DNA from: Alteromonadaceae bacterium Bs31 | GTDB lineage: Bacteria; Pseudomonadota; Gammaproteobacteria; Pseudomonadales; Cellvibrionaceae | Assembly (NCBI GenBank): GCA_900177435.1 | Contig: FXAI01000001.1 | Location: 42,039-106,038, forward strand | Direction of reading: 5' to 3' | Length of the DNA: 64,000 nt | Shown here: positions 59,237-64,000 of the stretch, in pieces | Layout of the letters: every line of letters starts with the position of its first letter | Numbering within the stretch: position 1 is the first letter of the stretch | Made by a program: the position numbers and the translations under genes | The notes under the pieces: generated by a model | Told to the model about the DNA's origin: nothing | Databases searched by the model: none | Seen by the model: only the letters and a program-made list of their open reading frames with translations

Positions 59237-60004
59237 TTAGTCTTCGATTTGCTCTTCTTCTTTGGTTTCTTCCGGTTTTATAAAACGTCCGAAGAAAATC
59301 CCCACTTCAAACAGCAGCCACATAGGTAATGCCAGCATTGCCTGTGAGATAATATCTGGCGGTGTTAACAGCATACCTATGACAAAGCAGCCTACCACAA
59401 CATAGGGGCGCTTTTGCGCGAGTTGCTTGGGGGAAAGAATGCCGGCGGAAATTAATAGTACGGTAGCCACGGGAATTTCAAAGGCTGCGCCAAAAGCGAA
59501 AAACAGTTTAATGACAAAGGCTTGGTATTTTGCGATGTCTGTCATTACGGCGACGCTTTCTGGGCCAATTACAGTAAAAAAGCCAAAGACCAGTGGAAAG
59601 ACTACGTAGTACGCAAAGGCCATTCCGGCGTAAAACAGAAAAACGCTGGAGGCGAACAGAGGCAGGGCGAGTTTTTTTTCTTTGGAGTAGAGGGCCGGCG
59701 CAATAAAAGCCCATATTTGATAAAAAATAAAAGGTATACAGATAAATACCGAGGTAAATAGCGTTAATTTAAACGGTGTTAGAAAGGGTGAGGCGACCTC
59801 CGTTGCAATCATATGGCTGCCCTCGGGCATAATAGACTGCAAGGGTTGCGCGACAAACTCGTAAATATTGTTGGCGAAACTAACCAAAGATAAAAATACC
59901 ACCAGAATGGCCAGAAAGCTGCGTAAAAGCCGTGTGCGCAACTCGATAAGGTGCTGCACCATTGGCTGCTCGTTTAAGGTTTCCTTTTGTTCAGCGTCAC
60001 TCAT
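59237..60004 (-). CDS. tatC: twin-arginine translocase subunit TatC
   Basis: TatC is the polytopic receptor for twin-arginine signal peptides. The 255-residue protein has six predicted helices and the conserved [17 protein letters not shown]-terminus, [30 protein letters not shown] and the late [14 protein letters not shown]. The acidic C-terminus follows. Its start overlaps tatB by eight bases. Confidence 0.97.
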   Translation of the reverse strand: MSDAEQKETLNEQPMVQHLIELRTRLLRSFLAILVVFLSLVSFANNIYEFVAQPLQSIMPEGSHMIATEVASPFLTPFKLTLFTSVFICIPFIFYQIWAFIAPALYSKEKKLALPLFASSVFLFYAGMAFAYYVVFPLVFGFFTVIGPESVAVMTDIAKYQAFVIKLFFAFGAAFEIPVATVLLISAGILSPKQLAQKRPYVVVGCFVIGMLLTPPDIISQAMLALPMWLLFEVGIFFGRFIKPEETKEEEQIED

Positions 60005-60434
60005 TTTTAGTGTTTTCGTTCTCGGAAGGGGTGGTTTTGCTGTCTAAGTCTGGGGACGCTTTGTGTGTGTCATTTGGAGTGTCTTCGGTGTCGTGAAGCA
60101 AGTGTTCTTGTTCTTCTTTCTCATCGTCTTTATCTGCGTCATCATCAGTAAAAACACCAGTGTAATTACCGCTACTTATTTGCTGGCGCATTTCTTCCTG
60201 TTTGGATTTTGCAGCGCGAAGCGAGGCCATGATTTCTTCGTTGTGTATCTCACGGCGAATTTCATCGGCTCCAATTTGCCGTTCAAATTCCGTTCTTGCA
60301 TTGGTAATGCTGCGCTTGATGCCGCTAAACCAGATGGCACAGGTTCTGATGGCGCTGGGTAAGCGCTCCGGGCCGATGACCAGCAGACCAATCACTGCAA
60401 CCAGCATTAATTCCAAAAAACCCATATCAAACAT
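59997..60434 (-). CDS. tatB: twin-arginine translocase subunit TatB
   Basis: TatB forms the substrate-binding complex with TatC. The 145-residue protein has a single N-terminal helix ([25 protein letters not shown]), with the conserved Glu8 and GPERLP hinge, then an amphipathic helix and a long Glu/Asp-rich tail. It lies 40 bp after tatA. Confidence 0.95.
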   Translation of the reverse strand: MFDMGFLELMLVAVIGLLVIGPERLPSAIRTCAIWFSGIKRSITNARTEFERQIGADEIRREIHNEEIMASLRAAKSKQEEMRQQISSGNYTGVFTDDDADKDDEKEEQEHLLHDTEDTPNDTHKASPDLDSKTTPSENENTKNE

Positions 60435-60474
60435 AACGTATTTAACCCGGATAAGGCATTGAGTGAGAGCTTAG

Positions 60475-60729
60475 TTACTTACTCTCGGACTTTTCGGTAT
60501 TTTCTGTCGTGCTGGTATCAACCGTTTCTGCTTCTTCGGCTTCTACTTTTTCATTTTTATCCTTTTCTGTCTCTTTCTTTTGTTCTTCCTCGGTTATCGC
60601 TTTTTTGAAGCCTTTAATTGCACCGCCGAGATCGCCGCCGAGGCCGCGTAAACGTTTAGTACCAAATAATAAAAGTACAATAACGAGGATAATTAACAGT
60701 TGCCAAATACTGATTCCGCCCAAGCCCAT
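60475..60729 (-). CDS. tatA: twin-arginine translocase subunit TatA
   Basis: TatA oligomerises to form the Tat pore. The 84-residue protein has one N-terminal helix ([21 protein letters not shown]), the FGxxRL hinge, a Gly-rich amphipathic helix ([16 protein letters not shown]) and a charged Lys/Glu tail. It follows hisE by 21 bp, the arrangement seen in pseudomonads. Confidence 0.96.
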   Translation of the reverse strand: MGLGGISIWQLLIILVIVLLLFGTKRLRGLGGDLGGAIKGFKKAITEEEQKKETEKDKNEKVEAEEAETVDTSTTENTEKSESK

Positions 60730-60750
60730 AAGAATATTCCTGTTTTGAAT

Positions 60751-61086
60751 TTAAGGTTTTTGTCTGCTGGCTTTCTCTTCCAGACCAGAGAGGTCGAAGC
60801 GCCTGGCAAGTTCTTGCAGCACAGCTTCGCTATCGGTATTCAGGTGAGAAAGCATTACCATTGAATGAAACCACAGGTCGGCAGTTTCGTATATTAACGC
60901 TGCTCGCGATTTTTCGTCCTTCACATCTTTAGCGGCGAGAATAGTTTCCGTGCTCTCTTCGCCAACTTTTTCCAGAATTTTGTTTAAGCCTTTGTGGTGC
61001 AGTTTTGCAACATAGGATGACTCCGGGTCGCCCGCTGCTTTGCGCTGGGCGAGCACCTCATCGAGGGCTTTTAGTACGTCACTCAT
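60751..61086 (-). CDS. hisE: phosphoribosyl-ATP pyrophosphatase
   Basis: HisE hydrolyses phosphoribosyl-ATP to phosphoribosyl-AMP in histidine synthesis. The 111-residue protein has [30 protein letters not shown], with the metal-binding EExxE helix, and [14 protein letters not shown]. Its start overlaps the hisI stop (ATGA). Confidence 0.97.
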   Translation of the reverse strand: MSDVLKALDEVLAQRKAAGDPESSYVAKLHHKGLNKILEKVGEESTETILAAKDVKDEKSRAALIYETADLWFHSMVMLSHLNTDSEAVLQELARRFDLSGLEEKASRQKP

Positions 61087-61466
61087 TTATAGATCTCTTC
61101 TGGGTTGCGCAAAACACCGGCGTTTTCCCGCCATTGGTTCTCTTCAAGGCTCCGGTAAAAGCATGAACGCCGACCGGTATGGCAAGCGATATTACCCACT
61201 TGTTCTACTTTTAGCAGCAGTGCGTCACCATCACAGTCCAGCTGGATCGCTTTAATTTTTTGCGTATGGCCAGAGCTTTCGCCCTTGCGCCAAAGCTTTT
61301 GCCGGGAGCGGGACCAGTATACCGCAATGCCTTCTTGCTGAGTGAGGGCGAGCGACTCTCTGTTCATCCACGCCATCATTAATACTTCCCCTGTTTTTGC
61401 ATCCTGCGCGATGGCGGCTGCCAGCCCGTCGGGGTTCCACTTGATACTGTCTAAGAAGTCACTCAT
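61083..61466 (-). CDS. hisI: phosphoribosyl-AMP cyclohydrolase
   Basis: HisI opens the purine ring of phosphoribosyl-AMP. The 127-residue zinc enzyme shows [33 protein letters not shown] and the metal-binding DCDGDALLL with [10 protein letters not shown]. In enterics HisI and HisE are fused; here, as in Pseudomonas, they are separate overlapping genes. Confidence 0.98.
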   Translation of the reverse strand: MSDFLDSIKWNPDGLAAAIAQDAKTGEVLMMAWMNRESLALTQQEGIAVYWSRSRQKLWRKGESSGHTQKIKAIQLDCDGDALLLKVEQVGNIACHTGRRSCFYRSLEENQWRENAGVLRNPEEIYK

Positions 61467-61522
61467 TGAAAAACCATTCTGCTGTCTATTCCTAGCGGTG
61501 AAGGATACCGGATTTAAAGTAG

Positions 61523-62422
61523 CTAGTACCGACGCGTGACGATGTATCGTGCGATGTCACGCAAATAGTCTGCCTTTTGCCCGAACATTGTCAGTGAGTC
61601 GAGAGCTTGCTGAAGTAAATCTTCCGTTTTTGCTCTGGCGCCTTCCAGGCCAAGCAAGGAAACATAGGTGGGCTTGTTTTTCTCTATATCCGCACCTTGA
61701 GCTTTACCGAGGGTGGCAGTATCGGCCGTTACGTCGAGAATGTCGTCCTGCACCTGGAAGGCCAGACCAATAGCATCCGAATAATCCGCCAGAGCCTGCA
61801 ATTGTGTTTGTGTAGCATCTACTGATATGGCGCCTAGCAGCACCGCTGCTTTTATGAGCGCACCAGTTTTGTGCCGATGCATGGATTGCAACTGTTCGAG
61901 GCTCGGCGTTTTATCCACCGAAGCCAAATCAATGGCTTGCCCCAGCACCATGCCTTTCGCGCCGCTGGCGCCTGACAGAGTGCGCAGAGCGAGTATTGCG
62001 TTACTTGCATCAATCTCTGCTGCAGCTATTAACTCAAAGGCAAGGCAATGTAAGCCGTCTCCGGCAAGAATAGCGGTGGCTTCGTCGAAGGCGATATGAC
62101 AGGTGGCTTTGCCGCGTCTTAGGTCGTCGTCGTCCATTGCTGGCAGGTCGTCGTGAACGAGGCTGTAAGCATGGATACACTCGACCGCTGCGGCATAGGC
62201 GTCAGTGGCTGAGTTGGGGGCCGCGAGTGCGTGAGCGGCGGCATAAGCCAAGGTGGGACGGATGCGTTTGCCCCCGTCCAGCAGGCTATAGCGCATAGCG
62301 GCCAAGAGCTGGTTATTCGAGGTATTTGCATAAGGGGATAACTGTTCTGTTGACAGGACCTGATCCAGATACCCGGAAATACGCGACTGATTCTGCGCGA
62401 TAAAACTGTGCAGATCAGACAT
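61523..62422 (-). CDS. ispA: farnesyl diphosphate synthase
   Basis: IspA extends dimethylallyl diphosphate to farnesyl diphosphate. The 299-residue all-helical protein has the first aspartate-rich motif [14 protein letters not shown] and the second [14 protein letters not shown], with the GGKRIRP signature. It lies two bases after xseB. dxs, the usual next gene, is absent: hisI follows instead. Confidence 0.97.
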   Translation of the reverse strand: MSDLHSFIAQNQSRISGYLDQVLSTEQLSPYANTSNNQLLAAMRYSLLDGGKRIRPTLAYAAAHALAAPNSATDAYAAAVECIHAYSLVHDDLPAMDDDDLRRGKATCHIAFDEATAILAGDGLHCLAFELIAAAEIDASNAILALRTLSGASGAKGMVLGQAIDLASVDKTPSLEQLQSMHRHKTGALIKAAVLLGAISVDATQTQLQALADYSDAIGLAFQVQDDILDVTADTATLGKAQGADIEKNKPTYVSLLGLEGARAKTEDLLQQALDSLTMFGQKADYLRDIARYIVTRRY

Positions 62423-62424
62423 GC

Positions 62425-62664
62425 TTATTCCGTTTCGCCGAGATCGAAGGGCTCAGAGAGGGCTTCCCCATTCTCCTGTTGTAACAGCAGTTCAACCTTT
62501 TGTTCTGCTTCTTGCAGGGCGGTTTGGCAGGAGCGGGTGAGTTTAATGCCCTTTTCAAAGGTTTTCAGAGAGTCTTCCAGGCTAAGCTCGCCGCTCTCTA
62601 GCTGAGCGACCAGTTGTTCTAACTCCTGTAGGGATTTTTCAAAATTTGGGTTCTTTGCTGCCAC
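62425..62664 (-). CDS. xseB: exodeoxyribonuclease VII small subunit
   Basis: XseB is the small subunit of exonuclease VII. GTG 62664, seven bases after AGGAG, gives 79 residues, matching the E. coli length; an ATG at 62733 would add 23 unlikely residues. The helical hairpin pattern [21 protein letters not shown] and [20 protein letters not shown] is clear. It is divergent from pomA. Confidence 0.94.
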   Translation of the reverse strand: MAAKNPNFEKSLQELEQLVAQLESGELSLEDSLKTFEKGIKLTRSCQTALQEAEQKVELLLQQENGEALSEPFDLGETE

Positions 62665-62728
62665 TGGGGTCTCCTGTCTAAGGCGCAGAACATACCTGAG
62701 CCCTCGCGGAGGGTCAATCTGAATTGTC

Positions 62729-62755
62729 TTCACTTTTTATCCTCTTTGCCGATAA
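62729..62755 (+). promoter_or_regulatory. candidate sigma-28 (FliA) promoter of pomAB
   Basis: GCCGATAA at 62748-62755 is an exact match to the FliA -10. Eleven bases upstream, TTCACTTT (62729-62736) matches five of eight bases of the -35 TAAAGTTT. The implied start lies about 105 bp before pomA, in the divergent gap with xseB. A flagellar sigma factor controlling stator genes is the expected logic. Confidence 0.55.
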
Positions 62756-62868
62756 AGAAAGGATATAGATAGTTGTCACACGGGCTCATTACGGGCCGCC
62801 GTGCAAAATTGTGTCTATCCTTAAACAAGTAGTTAACACGTGATTAGAAGCTGGTCAGAGGGCTTTTT

Positions 62869-63627
62869 GTGGATTTAGCAACGATAGTTGGTTTGATTGG
62901 TGCCATTGCACTGATTGTAATCTCCATGCTCATGAGTGGGGAGCTGGGGATGTTTGTCAATGGCCCATCTCTTGTGATTGTGGTGGGAGGGACTGCATTT
63001 GCGGTGATGGCCAAATACGGCCTGGGGCAGTTTCTTGGTGCGATAAAGGTTGCCGGCAAGAGCTTTTCGGTGAAGCTGCCCGATCCGAATGAGCTGATCG
63101 AAGAGATCGTTGCGTTGGCGGACGAAGCGCGTAAAGGCGGCCTGTTATCGCTGGAGGGCAAGGAAGTAAGCAGCGACTTCTTGCAGCGGGGCATACAGCT
63201 TCTAGTGGATGGGCATGACCCGGATGTGGTCAAAACCCTGCTCTCCATCGACAAAAACAAAGCGGCAGAGCGGCACGAAACCGGGGCTTCCATTTTTGGG
63301 GCTATGGCTGAAATGGCACCAGCGATGGGTATGATCGGCACTCTTATCGGCCTGGTTGCCATGCTGGCAAACATGGATGATCCGAAAGCCATTGGCCCCG
63401 CTATGGCGGTAGCCTTACTTACAACGCTCTACGGGGCCGTTATTGCCAACGCTATGTGCGGGCCTATTTCAGATAAGTTGAAATTGCGCGCTGGTGAGGA
63501 AGCCATGATTAAGAGCTTGGTGATCGATGCTCTGCTGGCCATTCAAGGCGGTCAGAACCCCCGCGTAATCGACTCAATGCTGCGTAACTACTTGCCGGAA
63601 GGCAAGCGAACGGTTGAAGGCGAGTAA
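62869..63627 (+). CDS. pomA: flagellar motor stator protein PomA (MotA family)
   Basis: PomA with PomB forms the ion-driven flagellar stator in the inner membrane. GTG 62869 follows AGAGGG by six bases, giving 252 residues. The sequence closely follows the Vibrio sodium-type protein: MDLATIVGLIGAIALIVISM, the LLVDGHDPDVVKTLL cytoplasmic loop, APAMGMIGTLIGLVAMLANMDDPKAIGPAMAVALLTTLYGA-type TM3-TM4 region and QGGQNPRVIDSML. Four helices are predicted. The sodium assignment rests on this resemblance. Confidence 0.95.
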   Translation: MDLATIVGLIGAIALIVISMLMSGELGMFVNGPSLVIVVGGTAFAVMAKYGLGQFLGAIKVAGKSFSVKLPDPNELIEEIVALADEARKGGLLSLEGKEVSSDFLQRGIQLLVDGHDPDVVKTLLSIDKNKAAERHETGASIFGAMAEMAPAMGMIGTLIGLVAMLANMDDPKAIGPAMAVALLTTLYGAVIANAMCGPISDKLKLRAGEEAMIKSLVIDALLAIQGGQNPRVIDSMLRNYLPEGKRTVEGE

Positions 63628-63635
63628 AGTCGGCC

Positions 63636-64000
63636 ATGAGTAACGAGGAAGAAGACGACTGCAAATGCGAACCGGGCCTCCCCCCCTGGATGGGAACCTT
63701 TGCAGATTTAATGTCGCTGCTGATGTGTTTCTTTGTTCTACTGCTGTCATTCTCAGAGATGGATGCTATGAAGTTTAAGCGTCTGGCGGGCTCAATGGCG
63801 CAGGCATTTGGCGTACAGAACAAACTTAATGTTACGGATATCCCAAAAGGGACGAGTATTATCGCTCAGGAATTTAGTCCGGGCAGGCCTGAACCGACAC
63901 CACTGAATGAGATCTGGCAAAAAACCCAGGACATCACTGAGATGTCTATGGAGCAGTACTGTGTTGAGGAATACGATATAGAGCAGGGCGACGAGGGTTA
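63636..64000 (+). CDS. pomB: flagellar motor stator protein PomB (MotB family), cut by window end
   Basis: The frame opens at ATG 63636, eight bases after the pomA stop, and runs out of the window after 121 codons. The single membrane helix carries the ion-binding aspartate Asp24 in GTFADLMSLLMCFFVLLLSF. The plug/linker region follows; the C-terminal peptidoglycan-binding OmpA-like domain lies outside. Asp24 occupies the same position as in Vibrio PomB. Confidence 0.93.
   Translation, partial: MSNEEEDDCKCEPGLPPWMGTFADLMSLLMCFFVLLLSFSEMDAMKFKRLAGSMAQAFGVQNKLNVTDIPKGTSIIAQEFSPGRPEPTPLNEIWQKTQDITEMSMEQYCVEEYDIEQGDEG

Overview
The window is a stretch of the chromosome of a marine, plant-polysaccharide-degrading gammaproteobacterium, most likely from the Cellvibrionaceae/Teredinibacter/Saccharophagus group. 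The core gene order (recN, grpE-dnaK-dnaJ, dapB-carA-carB-greA, yhbY/rlmE-ftsH-folP-glmM-tpiA-secG-tRNA-Leu, tRNA-fMet-rimP-nusA-infB-rbfA-truB-rpsO-pnp) is the one familiar from Pseudomonas and its relatives. The long poly-serine linkers, the CBM35-like modules and the Sde182-like domain of the large pectate lyase point to the Saccharophagus-type lineage. PomA/PomB-type (probably sodium-driven) flagellar stator genes at the right edge fit a marine habitat.

Layout. 1-381: three 128-bp tandem repeats abutting the end of recN. 382-13109: SOS repair (recN), heat shock (grpE, dnaK, dnaJ), lysine (dapB), an outer-membrane barrel protein, carAB behind a long leader with a possible attenuator, and greA. 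13363-15885: a leftward BaeSR-like two-component system with a small lipoprotein, placed between greA and yhbY. 15970-22844: RNA modification, FtsH protease, folate, cell wall, glycolysis, SecG and tRNA-Leu(GAG). 22845-29299: an accessory segment between two tRNA genes, made of a decaying 144-bp hairpin-rich tandem array, other inverted repeats, and one gene for a 1371-residue secreted pectate lyase fused to two CBM35-like modules and an Sde182-type C-terminus. 29300-38589: initiator tRNA and the translation/RNA-decay cluster through pnp.

38667-53632: mixed small operons: a MipA-like porin, an oxidoreductase, YceH, a small MscS channel, a glutaredoxin-like protein, a cytoplasmic GH3 enzyme convergent with a secreted CE2-type esterase, a histidine kinase overlapping a REC-DUF3369-GGDEF-EAL regulator, 5-oxoprolinase genes pxpABC, and dtd. 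54064-57488: an apparent operon of MipA-like protein, DUF3019 protein and an RstAB-like two-component system. 57593-64000: pip, tag, the leftward hisI-hisE-tatABC block, the xseB-ispA pair, and divergent pomA-pomB behind a candidate flagellar sigma-28 promoter; pomB runs off the window.

The regulatory sites that stand out are a LexA-like box over the recN promoter, a sigma-32 promoter before grpE that matches consensus almost exactly, the carAB leader, a strong promoter before tRNA-fMet with two terminators between that tRNA and rimP, and the sigma-28-like site before pomA. The most unusual parts are the tRNA-Leu-linked hairpin array, the pectate lyase-Sde182 fusion inserted beside it, and an orphan leftward terminator in the dtd-mipA gap that suggests an unannotated small RNA.
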